Made by a program: the position numbers and the translations under genes
Shown: in pieces, positions 1 through 11,133 of the stretch
Layout of the letters: each line of letters starts with the position of its first letter
Numbering within the stretch: position 1 is the first letter of the stretch
Notes under the pieces: model-generated
Databases searched by the model: none
Told to the model about the DNA's origin: nothing
The model's input: only the letters and a program-made list of their open reading frames with translations
Origin: Methylococcaceae bacterium
Lineage (GTDB): Bacteria; Pseudomonadota; Gammaproteobacteria; Methylococcales; Methylomonadaceae
Reading direction: 5' to 3'
Assembly: GCA_030693065.1 (NCBI GenBank)
Contig: JAUYBL010000011.1
Span: 1-64,000 of the forward strand
DNA length: 64,000 nucleotides

Positions 1-468
1 TTCCGAATGCGCGTAAGTGATATAGCTGGACACATTTTCCAGCAAAATTTTGCACCTAAGAAAATCTTGCACAGTCTTGACGCGATCAGCCACATGTTGC
101 ACCGCTTCTTGCGTATACGGTAGCGGTAATAAATCATGCAGATTAACGCCATTAACGCCGGTCCAGCACAGGTGATCAGAAATCCAGGCCGGTTCTATTC
201 GCTCCGCCAATGTTTTAACTTGGCGTAAATAGTCCCAATTTAAAGGATCTGTGCCGCCGATAGAAAGGGAGACGCCATGCATAACCAGCGGATAATCAGC
301 ACGAATGCTGTCCAGATAATAAAGCGGCTTACCGCCGGGGACGAGATAATTTTCGGTAATGACTTCAAACCAATCGACGGGCGGTTTTTCGGTCAGAATG
401 GTTTCATAATGGTCAGTACGCAAGCCTAAACCAAAGCCGAGATTGGGTCTTCGTTCTAAAGTCGGCAT
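1..468 (-). CDS. bufB: DUF692/MNIO-family enzyme BufB, partial (C-terminus outside window)
   Basis: The visible 156 codons match the N-terminal part of the DUF692 (MNIO) family: [11 protein letters not shown], then [29 protein letters not shown] and ILLENVSSY, which include the His/Glu/Asp residues that hold the iron centre in this fold. MNIO enzymes modify cysteines of ribosomal peptides; BufB enzymes act on DUF2282 precursors such as the gene just upstream. The ATG at 468 has an AGGA ribosome site 7 bases ahead. The gene follows bufA on the same strand with a hairpin between. Family call is firm; substrate is inferred from the neighbour. Confidence 0.9.
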   Translation of the reverse strand, partial: MPTLERRPNLGFGLGLRTDHYETILTEKPPVDWFEVITENYLVPGGKPLYYLDSIRADYPLVMHGVSLSIGGTDPLNWDYLRQVKTLAERIEPAWISDHLCWTGVNGVNLHDLLPLPYTQEAVQHVADRVKTVQDFLRCKILLENVSSYITYAHSE

Positions 469-489
469 AAGCGGGTCCTATCTGAAGTT

Positions 490-524
490 GCTAAAAACAA
501 AGGGGCGGTATATTACCGCCCCTT
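490..524 (-). terminator. Hairpin terminator between bufA and bufB
   Basis: On the minus strand a GC-rich stem of about 11 bp (AAGGGGCGGTA pairing across 500-524) is followed by TGTTTTTAGC. This has the form of a Rho-independent terminator and lies between the precursor gene and the enzyme gene. It would let most transcripts end after bufA, giving more peptide than enzyme (inference). Confidence 0.7.
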
Positions 525-545
525 AACCCGTAAAAATAACGCGTA

Positions 546-821
546 TTACATGGCCGGTGCCGGTAGAACCTTACCGCCTTTTTCGTCACATTCTTTTTTA
601 GTTGTGGTGTTAAAGCCTTGGCCTTTACAGGCATTGAGGCCTTTACATGCGCTAGCCGCCGTCTTGCACTCAGACTGACCTTTGCATGCATTAATGCCGC
701 CGCAATGCACGGTTGCTTCTTGCGCAGCACCTTGCTCGGCGGCCATAACATTGCCTGACATAAATAAGGCTGCTGCCGCAGTCGCTAATAATAAACCTGA
801 TGTGTTTTTTGAAGTGCTCAT
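546..821 (-). CDS. bufA: DUF2282 bufferin-type copper-binding precursor peptide
   Basis: A 91-residue secreted peptide. Residues 1-27 form a signal peptide (hydrophobic [14 protein letters not shown], cleavage near VMA-AE). The mature part has six cysteines at 40, 46, 52, 59, 65 and 78 in repeated ACKGQ-like units, the pattern of DUF2282/BufA1. In the characterised bufferins, cysteines are converted to thiooxazole-type rings by a BufB enzyme and the exported product binds copper. The AGGA ribosome site precedes the ATG. Next gene downstream is bufB. Copper handling would suit a methanotroph using copper methane monooxygenase (inference). Confidence 0.85.
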   Translation of the reverse strand: MSTSKNTSGLLLATAAAALFMSGNVMAAEQGAAQEATVHCGGINACKGQSECKTAASACKGLNACKGQGFNTTTKKECDEKGGKVLPAPAM

Positions 822-1154
822 AAGTTTTTCCTAAGTAGTTAATGAAATTACATAAATTCGCCGCATCTGCAACCTGCTTAACGGCATCAGCTCTCTAAAA
901 CGAGCTATTTAATTCGCACCTTTGTTTAAGTGGTGCGTCCTTATCGCCTGCAATCCTGTAGTCGATATAGGTTGGTAACAGCAGAATGAAACGTTACTCA
1001 CCCTGCTAACAAATGGTTAGTCGCGATAGTTGCGCATTCCTTACAATTGATTTTCGAATTTCAAACATTGATGTGAGAATTCTTCTTTCAGATTGACGTA
1101 GTTAACTGGATCAGCCATTCCGGCGCATGATTCAATACCCATGCCTCAAAGACC
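822..1154. other. Intergenic region upstream of bufA
   Basis: Holds the bufA leader and presumably its promoter. I see no convincing ORF, repeat or recognised operator here; it is AT-rich toward 1020-1090. Confidence 0.4.
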
Positions 1155-1521
1155 TTATACCAATCCGGTGATAATCAAAACACCCAGTAGCGTCAGCATA
1201 CCGCCAAAAATCAGCTTGCCGGTTTTACCGGTCACCGACAGTTTGTTTTTAAAAGGGATCATGGCTTGCTGGGACAAGGTGCCAAAAAAATAAGCGGAAA
1301 ACCGGCGCCGATACCGAAAATCGCCATGACTATTCCCGCATGACCAAGATTTTTGCCCTGACTGGCAAGCGTAATGGTGGCCCCTAAGGTCGGCCCGACA
1401 CAAAGACTTCATACCACGCCCAACACCAGGCCAAGCAACAGTTGTCCCTTTAAGGTATCGCCTGAGATGCGTTCGAGTAATGGCTGATTACCGCTGTTAT
1501 CGACTTTGAAAATGACATTTA
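1155..1521 (-). pseudogene. Broken CcdA/DsbD-type membrane protein gene (C-terminal part)
   Basis: Reading the minus strand gives family-typical pieces in different frames: LGLVLGVV, then a TGA where the family has Trp, then CVGPTLGATITLASQGKNLG, AIFGIGAGFPLIFLAP, then a frame change and KNKLSVTGKTGKLIFGG ending in a hydrophobic helix. This is the C-terminal half of a CcdA-like thiol-electron transporter with one in-frame stop and one frameshift; the N-terminal half is missing because the ppk2 gene ends immediately upstream. Non-functional unless the breaks are assembly errors. Confidence 0.7.
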
Positions 1522-1527
1522 GTAACC

Positions 1528-2421
1528 TCAATTACTACTTGACTCCTCCTTTATTAACCTATGGCGGATCGACGACAATTCCTGCTGGCGTTCTGTTGTT
1601 GTTTCGGGGTAGTTCATTTTGAGCGCCTTAAAAGTATCGAGAATAATCCGGGAAATAATCAGTCGAGTGTTCTTCTTGTCGTCAGCGGGCACCACATACC
1701 ATGGCGCAGTTTTTGTACTTGTTGCGCTTAGGCACGCCTCGTAGGCCTGCATGTATTGTTTCCAGAATTTCCTCTCCTCAATGTCGGCAAGGCTGAATTT
1801 CCAGTTTTTTTCGGGCTCATCAATACGATCGAGAAAGCGCTTCCGCTGCTCTTCCTCAGAAAGGTGAAGGAAGAACTTGATGATTCGGGTGCCGTTACGA
1901 TAAAGATGGTTCTCCAAATCCACGATAGATCGATACCGCTCTTTCCAGATAGTTTTCTCGTCAAGCAAGTCATCCGGCAGCCCTTGGCTGTGCAAAATCT
2001 CCGGATGCACGCGAACGATCAACACTTCCTCATAATAAGATCGGTTAAAGATGCCGATTCGGCCGCGTTCCGGTAAACACTGTGAGGTGCGCCACAAAAA
2101 ATCGTGATCCAGTTCTGTAGCGCTCGGATGTTTAAAGCTGAAAACCTGGCAGCCTTGAGGATTGACCCCGGACATAACGTGCCGAATGGCGCCGTCTTTT
2201 CCGGCAGCGTCCATTGCCTGAAAGATCAATAGAACCGAATAGCGGTTAGAGGCATAGTGAAGACGTTGCAGCGAGCTCAGCTCCTCTACATTTTCTTCCA
2301 GGAATTTGTGGTACTGCTTCTTTGACTTGTAAACAGGCTCTACGAGCGTCGCCCACTTTTCGAGGTTGACCTTTTCGCCTTCCTTAACCTGGAAATCGTT
2401 AATATTTATTTTCATCTTCAT
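1528..2421 (-). CDS. ppk2: Polyphosphate kinase 2 family protein
   Basis: A 297-residue cytoplasmic PPK2-fold kinase that transfers phosphate between polyphosphate and nucleotides. The Walker A-like loop [10 protein letters not shown] lies at 68-77, the lid and Walker B regions are seen as [16 protein letters not shown] and [16 protein letters not shown]. Length and the [16 protein letters not shown] stretch fit the single-domain PPK2 group. I cannot say from sequence alone whether AMP, ADP or both are used. Transcribed alone on the minus strand; a REP-type element lies upstream. Confidence 0.88.
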   Translation of the reverse strand: MKMKININDFQVKEGEKVNLEKWATLVEPVYKSKKQYHKFLEENVEELSSLQRLHYASNRYSVLLIFQAMDAAGKDGAIRHVMSGVNPQGCQVFSFKHPSATELDHDFLWRTSQCLPERGRIGIFNRSYYEEVLIVRVHPEILHSQGLPDDLLDEKTIWKERYRSIVDLENHLYRNGTRIIKFFLHLSEEEQRKRFLDRIDEPEKNWKFSLADIEERKFWKQYMQAYEACLSATSTKTAPWYVVPADDKKNTRLIISRIILDTFKALKMNYPETTTERQQELSSIRHRLIKEESSSN

Positions 2422-2460
2422 ACCTTCAGTTGAACGTGCGTTGATAAATGCGTTTCATTA

Positions 2461-2592
2461 TCCTAAAAAAATCAGTTGAGCCATTCCAAACTCCATTCGC
2501 CCTGAGCTTGTCGAAAGGTGATGTAGTCCGTTCATGCTTCGACAGGCTCAGCACGAACGGACTACAACACGCTTCAACTGATTTTTTTAGGA
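2461..2592. repeat. MITE-like element with REP core, copy 1
   Basis: Perfect 19-bp terminal inverted repeats (TCCTAAAAAAATCAGTTGA at 2461-2479 and its complement at 2574-2592) enclose REP-type palindromic sequence containing CTTCGACAGGCTCAG. The element is flanked on both sides by TTA, which may be a 3-bp target duplication. A related copy lies at 15883-16049. Confidence 0.75.
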
Positions 2593-2695
2593 TTATTCGT
2601 CAGATAATAAAAAATACTCCGTATAAGGAACCTATTCTGCTGGTTTACTCGATTCAGTTTTTATAATTTGACACTGAGCAATCACTTCGCGCGGC

Positions 2696-3613
2696 CTACT
2701 TTTTCCCCTTTGCCAGGGCTTCGTAGCCCGAGATCACATCGAACAACTCCTCGTCGATGCCAGACTGACGCAAACGGTGGAAGGTGGCGTGGAAATTCTC
2801 CAGCAATTCATCGATGTTTTTGTCCGCGCGTTCCATCGCCGCCAAGCGACTCGCATTCTCGCTCGCCAGGGATTCGGCACAGGCCCGGAACAGCGAGACG
2901 AAAAGATATTCGCTAATGAGCGCGCGCAGAGTTGCGGTACCACCTCCGATAACTTCGGGCAAGTTTCCAGTCGGCCAGGGCAGTTCGGATAGCTTGCGTT
3001 GCCAATTTTCATCCAGCGGCAGCAGTCGCTGACTGACGGGCTCATAAATCGCGTCGGCTGTGGGGCGGTTATAAAAAAGATGGAGTTCGGTGGCTTCCAC
3101 CTGATTGGTTCTAAACGTATCCGACGGACTCGGAAGCGTTTCGCTCTCCACAAGAATCTGCCCGACGAGCGGAGTAATGGCCTTGACGGAATTCGGGACG
3201 GCAAAGAGTCCTGTTAACGGCAGGTTCGCATCCGCCAAGCGCGCATGAACACGCTCACCAACTGCCCAGACTTGGAGGTTGCCGGATAGAGTTGCGAGGG
3301 TCTTTATCGCATAATCAGCTATAACCTCATTAAACTGCCCGACCAGTCCCTGGTCAGAGCCAAACACGATAGCACCGATAGCATTTTGGGCGGCTCTCCC
3401 CTTCTGTTCCGGTCTCATGGCTCCTTGCTCCATTTCGCGAAGGCACACACATAACCCCAGCTCCACGACACGGTAGTAATCTGACAACGCGAGAACCGAT
3501 TGCTCATATTGGCCGATACTCGAAGCGGCTAGGGCCTTCATGGTGCGAACGACGGATTGGAGATCTCCGGCACTGTCAATCTTTCTGCGCAGGCTCGCTG
3601 TCGTGTCGCTCAT
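2696..3613 (-). CDS. atpG: N-ATPase gamma subunit
   Basis: Central-stalk gamma subunit, 305 residues, the last gene of the N-type ATPase operon. The N-terminus ([29 protein letters not shown]) and C-terminal helix match the ATP-synt gamma family, and the spacing is that of the N-ATPase group. Its ATG overlaps the atpA stop by four bases, indicating translational coupling. It would turn with the c-ring inside the alpha3-beta3 head. Confidence 0.92.
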   Translation of the reverse strand: MSDTTASLRRKIDSAGDLQSVVRTMKALAASSIGQYEQSVLALSDYYRVVELGLCVCLREMEQGAMRPEQKGRAAQNAIGAIVFGSDQGLVGQFNEVIADYAIKTLATLSGNLQVWAVGERVHARLADANLPLTGLFAVPNSVKAITPLVGQILVESETLPSPSDTFRTNQVEATELHLFYNRPTADAIYEPVSQRLLPLDENWQRKLSELPWPTGNLPEVIGGGTATLRALISEYLFVSLFRACAESLASENASRLAAMERADKNIDELLENFHATFHRLRQSGIDEELFDVISGYEALAKGKK

Positions 3614-5244
3614 GACTCCTCTTTCGGTGCCGCATTTGGCATGGGGTGAAACTTGGACTCATCCGACTTGGCTTTGGGTTTCGTAACCTCTTTGGGCTCT
3701 TGATCCTGCTTTGTTTTGGCTTGGAACTCTTCGAGTGCTTGGCGGGCGATTTCGATGATCGTTTTACGATCTTCGTCGCGCAATTTTTCGGAGGTAACCA
3801 ATCGGGCACAAACCTCCGCCGGGAGGTTTGCAGCTGCCTTGTGTACTGAGTGTTCGGCAGCCGTTATCTGCTCAATCGGCACTGTGTCGAAAAGCCCCTC
3901 AGTTAACGCTAGCAGCATAGCGATTTGTGCGGACACGGACACAGGAGAAAATTCCGGTTGTTTGAGGCAGGCGCGGATTCGACGTCCATGATCAATGGAC
4001 TTACGGGTATTTTCATCCAGGCGGGCACCGAAGCGGGCAAAGGTTTCAAGTTCCTCAAACTGTGCATAGGCGAGCTTGAGATCGCCCGCTACAGCGCGGT
4101 AGGCAGCACGTTGCGCCTTGCCGCCGACGCGCGAAACCGATTTGCCGACATCGACAGCGGGCAGTACGCCCAATTCAAACAGCGAAGGCGAGAGGTAGAT
4201 CTGCCCGTCAGTGATGGAAATCAGGTTGGTCGGTATATAGGCAGAAATATTCTGCGCTTCAGTCTCGATAATGGGTAAAGCGGTAAGCGAACCACCGCCA
4301 AGTTCATCGCGCAAATGAGTCGAGCGTTCGAGCAACCTAGAATGAATATAGAAAATGTCGCCGGGAAAAGCTTCGCGACCGGGTGGCCTGCGGAGTAACA
4401 AGGAAAGTTCGCGATAGGCGCGGGCGTGTTGCGTGAGGTCGTCGTAAACGATCAGCACATCGCGACCCGCCTCCATAAAATGCTCCGCAATACTGGTCGC
4501 GGCGTAAGGAGCGATGAAAGCGAGACCTGGTGGATCGTTACCTTCAGTCACAACCACAACAGTGTAATCCAGCGCGCCCTTTTCCCGCAAAATAGCCACT
4601 GTCTTCGCCACAGAAGAAGCTCGCTGGCCAATAGCACAATAAACACACAGCACATTTTGATCGCGTTGGTTGAGAATCGTATCGAGTGCAATGGCGGTTT
4701 TGCCCGTCTGCCGGTCACCCAGAATTAATTCGCGCTGGCCGCGCCCTATCGGAATGAGCGCATCGACAACTTTTAGGCCTGTTTGGAGCGGCACAGTGAC
4801 AGGTGCACGGTCCATGATAGGCGCAGCGGGGCGTTCGATGGGTAAGCGCTCGCTGGATATGACCGATCCTTTGCCATCAAGAGGCCGGCCGAGAGGATCA
4901 ATGACGCGCCCCAGTAATCCGTCACCCACAGCCACATCCATGACCCGTCCCGTGCGCAGGGCTTCATCGCCGGTATGCAGATGCCAGTATTCGCCAAGCA
5001 GCACAACGCCGATTTCGTCCTCGTCTACGTTGAACGCGATGCCGAACACGCCACCGGGAAACTTTACCAACTCCTCAAAGCCCACACCAGGAAGGCCGGA
5101 GACCTTAGCGATGCCTGTGGAGACCGTAGTGATCGTGCCTACCTCGTGCAGCGTCAGTTGCGGCGTGAAGGCTTCCCGCACCTGGCTTATTCCGGCAAAC
5201 GTGTTGTCGAATACGTTCTGGAGGCTCTCAGGTTCCCTATTCAT
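3610..5244 (-). CDS. atpA: N-ATPase alpha subunit
   Basis: A 544-residue F1 alpha subunit. The Walker A loop GDRQTGKT is at 176-183, followed by the family signatures [30 protein letters not shown] and VGGKAQ. The last 35 residues are an unusual Lys/Glu/Pro-rich tail ([18 protein letters not shown]). Overlaps atpF upstream and atpG downstream by four bases each. It carries regulatory nucleotide sites and pairs with AtpD. Confidence 0.95.
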   Translation of the reverse strand: MNREPESLQNVFDNTFAGISQVREAFTPQLTLHEVGTITTVSTGIAKVSGLPGVGFEELVKFPGGVFGIAFNVDEDEIGVVLLGEYWHLHTGDEALRTGRVMDVAVGDGLLGRVIDPLGRPLDGKGSVISSERLPIERPAAPIMDRAPVTVPLQTGLKVVDALIPIGRGQRELILGDRQTGKTAIALDTILNQRDQNVLCVYCAIGQRASSVAKTVAILREKGALDYTVVVVTEGNDPPGLAFIAPYAATSIAEHFMEAGRDVLIVYDDLTQHARAYRELSLLLRRPPGREAFPGDIFYIHSRLLERSTHLRDELGGGSLTALPIIETEAQNISAYIPTNLISITDGQIYLSPSLFELGVLPAVDVGKSVSRVGGKAQRAAYRAVAGDLKLAYAQFEELETFARFGARLDENTRKSIDHGRRIRACLKQPEFSPVSVSAQIAMLLALTEGLFDTVPIEQITAAEHSVHKAAANLPAEVCARLVTSEKLRDEDRKTIIEIARQALEEFQAKTKQDQEPKEVTKPKAKSDESKFHPMPNAAPKEES

Positions 5245-6098
5245 TGGCTCTTTTCTTCAGGCTTAGGTTCGGGTTGGGCATCAGGTTCAGGCTTGACTTT
5301 AGCTTCAGGGTTAGAATTGGCCTTGGCTATCGATTTGTCCTTCTCTTTTAGAAGTTCATCGACGCCTTTTTCCAGAGACAGCAGATAATCTGCGATGCTC
5401 CACGCCACCTTTTGTCCATTCGCGGTTGTGAACTCAATGCCGCTGATCAGGTCTGGCGCAGTTTCGAACCGGATATGAACTTCAGCAGAGAAGGTCTCGT
5501 TGAGCGCATTTTGTATCACCGCACGTTGCTCAGCAGGTAGATCAAACGCACTGCGCACAAGCGAGGGTTCAGTCGCAATTTTAAGAGCCTCTGCGAGACC
5601 TTCTTTTGCCTGAGCGTCCATCTCTCGCAAGCGGCGAGTGAACACTTCACTCAGGCGTTCTTCCAGACCTGTCGTGGCAAGATCCATCAATGCCTTTCGT
5701 GCGATTGCAAATACTTCCTGCTGAGTCCGGCGACTAATGGCTTGATTTAGATAATGAGCATCGTTTCTCAGTGTTTCCTGTCGTTTGGCACTCAAGGCGT
5801 CGGCTGCCTGACGCGCTTCGTCGAGTAGTCGCTGACGTTCGACTTTTGTCTCTTCCATTGCTTTACTGAGGAGTTCAGCCCGCTGCTGATCGAACAGCTC
5901 GTTCTTGTGCTGGAATTCGTCGCGCTCCTTTAGGGCTTCGGCCTTTTTCGCATCGGCATCACTAAGTTCCGCGGCGATCCGCTTCTCCCGTTCATCAATG
6001 GCGTGGAGGATAGGCTGATAGAGAAAACGCTTCATCAACCACACCAGGATGAGGAAGTTGAGCGCTTGCGCGCCAACGGTGAACCAATCAATGAGCAT
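5241..6098 (-). CDS. atpF: N-ATPase b subunit, long form replacing b and delta
   Basis: A 285-residue protein with an N-terminal membrane helix ([18 protein letters not shown]), a long charged coiled coil, then a region with delta-like character. N-ATPase operons have no atpH; the long b subunit is thought to do the work of b plus delta, and no atpH exists here. The C-terminus is a Pro/Glu/Lys-rich tail. It overlaps atpA by four bases. Confidence 0.9.
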   Translation of the reverse strand: MLIDWFTVGAQALNFLILVWLMKRFLYQPILHAIDEREKRIAAELSDADAKKAEALKERDEFQHKNELFDQQRAELLSKAMEETKVERQRLLDEARQAADALSAKRQETLRNDAHYLNQAISRRTQQEVFAIARKALMDLATTGLEERLSEVFTRRLREMDAQAKEGLAEALKIATEPSLVRSAFDLPAEQRAVIQNALNETFSAEVHIRFETAPDLISGIEFTTANGQKVAWSIADYLLSLEKGVDELLKEKDKSIAKANSNPEAKVKPEPDAQPEPKPEEKSQ

Positions 6099-6101
6099 GG
6101 A

Positions 6102-6383
6102 TTACTTCCCCACCGTTTGCGCGATAACGTGGTTCCAGAACGGGTTGGCGAAAATGAGTATCATCGAGACTACGAAACAGTAAATAGCCGTGGACTCGAT
6201 CATCGCCAGACCGACAAACAAGGTTCGGGTAATTGTCGCGGAGGCATCAGGCTGCTGGGCCAGTGCAGTCAGCGCCGTCGCGACCGCCTTCCCTTCCGCC
6301 AGTGCAGGCCCAAGGCATCCGAAACTGATAGTAATGCCGGCGATGACAATGGATGCCACCGCGATAATAGTCATGCTGTCCAT
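6102..6383 (-). CDS. atpE: N-ATPase c subunit (rotor ring)
   Basis: A 93-residue two-helix hairpin. The ion-site residues are readable: Glu63, Ser64, Thr65 and Tyr68 in AMIESTAIY, which are the Na+-ligand pattern of sodium c subunits, and Glu30 in ALAEGKAV at the place where sodium F-ATPases have Gln. The second carboxylate is typical of N-ATPases and leaves open whether Na+ or H+ is moved. The loop AQQPDA joins the helices. It lies between atpB and atpF. Confidence 0.94.
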   Translation of the reverse strand: MDSMTIIAVASIVIAGITISFGCLGPALAEGKAVATALTALAQQPDASATITRTLFVGLAMIESTAIYCFVVSMILIFANPFWNHVIAQTVGK

Positions 6384-6415
6384 AATTTATCCTTTTGCTA
6401 GGTTGGTTTGTTGTT

Positions 6416-7117
6416 TCAAATTTTAGGAGCTGGCTCAGGCTCGGCCTTGGGCTTGCGAGTACGAGTAGCGGCCGCAATGTAAACTGCGGCCAGGATACTG
6501 AAGATATAAGCCTGCACCATGCCGGTAAGTAGGCCTAGAACCGTCATGACGATAGGGAAGATGAAGGGCGTGATGGTCAGCAGAATACCGATAATCATCG
6601 CCCCACTCATCATGTTGCCGAACAGTCGGACGGCCAGCGCCAAGGTTCGGGACATTTCGCTAATGATATTAAACGGCAGCATGATAACCGTAGGTTCGAC
6701 GTAAGACTTGAGATAGCCGCCCAAGCCCTGATCCAGGATGCCGAAGAACGGCACGGCCACCAACACGCATAACGCCAGTGCCACGGTAGTTGAGAGCGAG
6801 CCGGTCGGAGGTTCATAACCGGGAATAATCGTGCATAGACTGGCTGTAGCGACGAACAGAAACAGCGTGCCCAAAAAGCCGAGATACTGCCTCGGGTTAC
6901 GTAGGCCGACTTCTTCGATTTGTTTTTCGATAGCGGTGACGACAATTTCCAGAAGATTCTGCCAGCGGCTGCGTTGCAGATCGGTAGAAAGTTTTCGGGT
7001 GATGAGTTTTGATCCGACAATCAATAGGAGCATAAGCCCCCATGTGTAAACAATGGTGGCGTTGAGCTTAAAAAGACCGTATTGCCAGAAAATTATTTGA
7101 TCGGGGCTAAGGTGCAT
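6416..7117 (-). CDS. atpB: N-ATPase a subunit
   Basis: A 233-residue membrane protein with about five to six hydrophobic helices, holding the half-channels and the conserved Arg helix (EMSRTLALAVRLFGNMMSGAMI). The C-terminus ends in a short Pro/Glu tail. Starts inside the last codons of atpR (11-base overlap), as expected from the N-ATPase order DCQRBEFAG. Confidence 0.93.
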   Translation of the reverse strand: MHLSPDQIIFWQYGLFKLNATIVYTWGLMLLLIVGSKLITRKLSTDLQRSRWQNLLEIVVTAIEKQIEEVGLRNPRQYLGFLGTLFLFVATASLCTIIPGYEPPTGSLSTTVALALCVLVAVPFFGILDQGLGGYLKSYVEPTVIMLPFNIISEMSRTLALAVRLFGNMMSGAMIIGILLTITPFIFPIVMTVLGLLTGMVQAYIFSILAAVYIAAATRTRKPKAEPEPAPKI

Positions 7118-7424
7118 GATTAGCCTCCTGGACCGGGTGAGTTTGGTTTTCTCCGAATGATCGGGTCAGCCAGATCACGGTCAGGCGTGCCATGAGAAAT
7201 CCAAATAGACATAGCAGCAAGCGCTGCCAATGACCGTCAGAAATGAAATAAAATCCAGCCAGCGTAATGCTCATCCTTAACAACAGGCTGGGTAGCAACC
7301 ACAGCGCCGGTCGTTGGGAAGATATGCTCTTGTGAACAGTCCACCAAAGGCCGCCGAAGAAAATCGCACCAAGCAGTAACCCCGCTAGCCACGCCAGCAA
7401 CCCTAGCAATATTTCATTTATCAT
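7107..7424 (-). CDS. atpR: N-ATPase accessory membrane protein AtpR
   Basis: About 105 residues with three membrane helices (EILLGLLAWLAGLLLGAIFF, LWLLPSLLLRMSITLAGFYF, LLLCLFGFLMARLTVIWL). AtpR occurs only in N-ATPase operons and may help build the a/c membrane sector. The chosen ATG at 7424 lies 6 bases after AGGAGG; an ATG one codon earlier is also possible. It overlaps the atpQ stop. Conserved Arg residues sit in helix 2 and 3. Confidence 0.85.
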   Translation of the reverse strand: MINEILLGLLAWLAGLLLGAIFFGGLWWTVHKSISSQRPALWLLPSLLLRMSITLAGFYFISDGHWQRLLLCLFGFLMARLTVIWLTRSFGENQTHPVQEANHAP

Positions 7425-7744
7425 CATTATCCTCCTGTTCATCCTGCATAGACTGGTCTTCTTTGGCGACCCAAAGCCAGGCATTGAAACAGCCGAGCGC
7501 GAGCCCGGCCACCAACAGCGCCAACGTCCAGGAGCGGCCTCCCGGATAGCGCTGATCTAACCAGAGACCAAGCGCTGCACCGAGCAGCGTCGGCACAACC
7601 ACCGACCAGCCGATCAGCCCCATCATTCCTAAACCGAACCAAACACCCGGCGTGGCATTACGCTTCGCTCTGAGTTTCCGTGCCACTTTTGTGCCTACCT
7701 GCGCGGCAAAACTTGCTGCCTCCTTCGAGGTTTTCTTAGGCTCG

Positions 7745-7752
<8 letters not shown>
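7414..7752 (-). CDS. atpQ: N-ATPase AtpI-like accessory protein AtpQ
   Basis: About 112 residues, two membrane helices separated by LDQRYPGGRSW, which is the AtpI/AtpQ family hairpin. The N-terminus is basic and soluble. AtpI-type proteins assist Mg2+ supply or c-ring assembly in F-ATPases. The start at 7752 (MNNEPKK) is preferred because it overlaps the atpC end only slightly; an ATG 15 bases upstream exists. Confidence 0.85.
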
Positions 7753-9683
<1,931 letters not shown>

Positions 9684-9980
9684 TTATTTCCACATGACGT
9701 TACTGTCTGACTTTGCTGCGGCTGTCAGTAGATTAATTAAAGGCAGACCTCGATTTGCCATGCTTACCACTGTCTCATCCCCCTCTTTATCCGCAACTGG
9801 CGGTAAGGATTTTTCTGCATCGATAGCGGCTGTTAACCGACTCAACGCCTCGGGAACATCAGCCGCCAAAATAGCACCTGGCACGGTTGCACTATGTCCC
9901 ATCATTTTCAGCATGGTAAGTGCGACATCTCCAAACATGGTGATGTCCGGATAGTTATTGGTTGTAAATGTCACCAGCAT
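9684..9980 (-). CDS. DUF1840 family protein
   Basis: A 98-residue soluble protein. The start MLVTFTTNNYPDITMFGDVA and the central GAILAADVPEALSRL stretch are those of DUF1840, a small family of unknown function in beta- and gammaproteobacteria. The ATG at 9980 has a ribosome site (AGGAGG) in the leader. Only 15 bases separate it from atpD, so it likely belongs to the N-ATPase transcript. Confidence 0.8.
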   Translation of the reverse strand: MLVTFTTNNYPDITMFGDVALTMLKMMGHSATVPGAILAADVPEALSRLTAAIDAEKSLPPVADKEGDETVVSMANRGLPLINLLTAAAKSDSNVMWK

Positions 9981-10139
9981 AAAGTCCTCCTAAAATACCT
10001 AATTAGTATCTGTTCGCTTAATCTCTCAAGCCGATCGATGTTACCTTGTAAGCTCATAGACTGGCATTTTTTGATCCTTCTCCAGTTCACCCTGCATCGG
10101 CAACCAATGCCCTTGCGGTGTTTATAACTTTTTGCATAT

Positions 10140-11126
10140 TCAGCTCTTTTGAAACAGCAGAATCAAGATGACCAATGCCACCAATAACGCTACCCATAGT
10201 TTGAGCGCGGTATGCGTAGCTTGTTCGGCTTGATCTTTCTCCCACCAGGTTGCCGGATGAATGCCTTGCACCAGAAACGTCGTCACCCCGGCAAGATTTA
10301 CACTGACCAGATTCACCAGAAACAGTGACAACGCCCCCATTGCCAATACCGGATGACCACCCCCCAGCAGCAGTCCAAAGGCCACCAATGGCGGCAATAG
10401 CGCCACCGCCACCATCACCCCTATCAGCGCCGTCGATACACCGGTCGTGAATGCTAGCGCACCTGCGCAGCCTGATGCTAATGCCACAACGATGTCACCC
10501 AGCGCAACCCCGTTACGTGACGCCAGTTCTGGCGAAGCCGGGTCCACTTGCAGCAGCATGCCGATAAATACCGACAACACCATGGTTGTCGCAATGCCGA
10601 CTAACGCCGTCCTTATTGCGTGGCGAAGCAGCGACAAGTCACCTAACGTCGTGCCAAGCGACAACGCCATGTTCGGCCCAAGCAAAGGTGCAATCACCAT
10701 CGCCCCGATTATGATGGCGACGCTGTCGTAATACAGACCAACGACCGCTACGATGGTGGACAACACCACCATCGCCAGATAGACTCGCGAACACTCCGCG
10801 GCATCTTTAATATCCTCGTACATCTCCTCGCGGCTGATCCGCTCCGGCGACTTTTCCTCCGGTGCTGTTTGTTCCGGCTCGTCGCGCGGCAATGTCGCTT
10901 CGACAGCCAGAATCACCATACGGTTGCCCTCCTTGCCAGCAAAACGTTCCCCTAACAGATCCAGCACCGCCTCGCTCTGTTCCGCATCAAGCAAAATCCG
11001 CACCAGCACTTCCCCATCCGATAATCGAATCTGCCGGTGTTCGAGTATCTTATGCTCCTTAAGTAGTTCAAGGACTTCAACGCCGTCCTGCTCCGGTAAT
11101 ACCATTTCAATTAATCGTAGTGCCAT
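10140..11126 (-). CDS. DUF389 (TIGR00341) family membrane protein
   Basis: About 328 residues. Residues 1-100 form a soluble domain with a repeated Leu/Val pattern (MALRLIEMVLPEQDG); the rest has six or more membrane helices with the family core SIAIIIGAMVIAPLLGPNMALSLG. Function unknown; possibly a transporter. The ATG at 11126 follows GGAAAGGATG and is preferred to the longer frame. It starts 7 bases after the phosphoketolase stop, hence co-transcribed. Confidence 0.85.
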   Translation of the reverse strand: MALRLIEMVLPEQDGVEVLELLKEHKILEHRQIRLSDGEVLVRILLDAEQSEAVLDLLGERFAGKEGNRMVILAVEATLPRDEPEQTAPEEKSPERISREEMYEDIKDAAECSRVYLAMVVLSTIVAVVGLYYDSVAIIIGAMVIAPLLGPNMALSLGTTLGDLSLLRHAIRTALVGIATTMVLSVFIGMLLQVDPASPELASRNGVALGDIVVALASGCAGALAFTTGVSTALIGVMVAVALLPPLVAFGLLLGGGHPVLAMGALSLFLVNLVSVNLAGVTTFLVQGIHPATWWEKDQAEQATHTALKLWVALLVALVILILLFQKS

Positions 11127-11133
11127 AGTCGTT

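Noticed and set aside
2448-2666. 72-residue plus-strand frame
   Set aside because: It is the translation of the MITE/REP element (contains PFALSLSKG-type repeat peptide), not a gene.
5301-6098. A separate atpH (delta) gene
   Set aside because: No such frame exists; the long AtpF covers this region and N-ATPase operons normally lack atpH.
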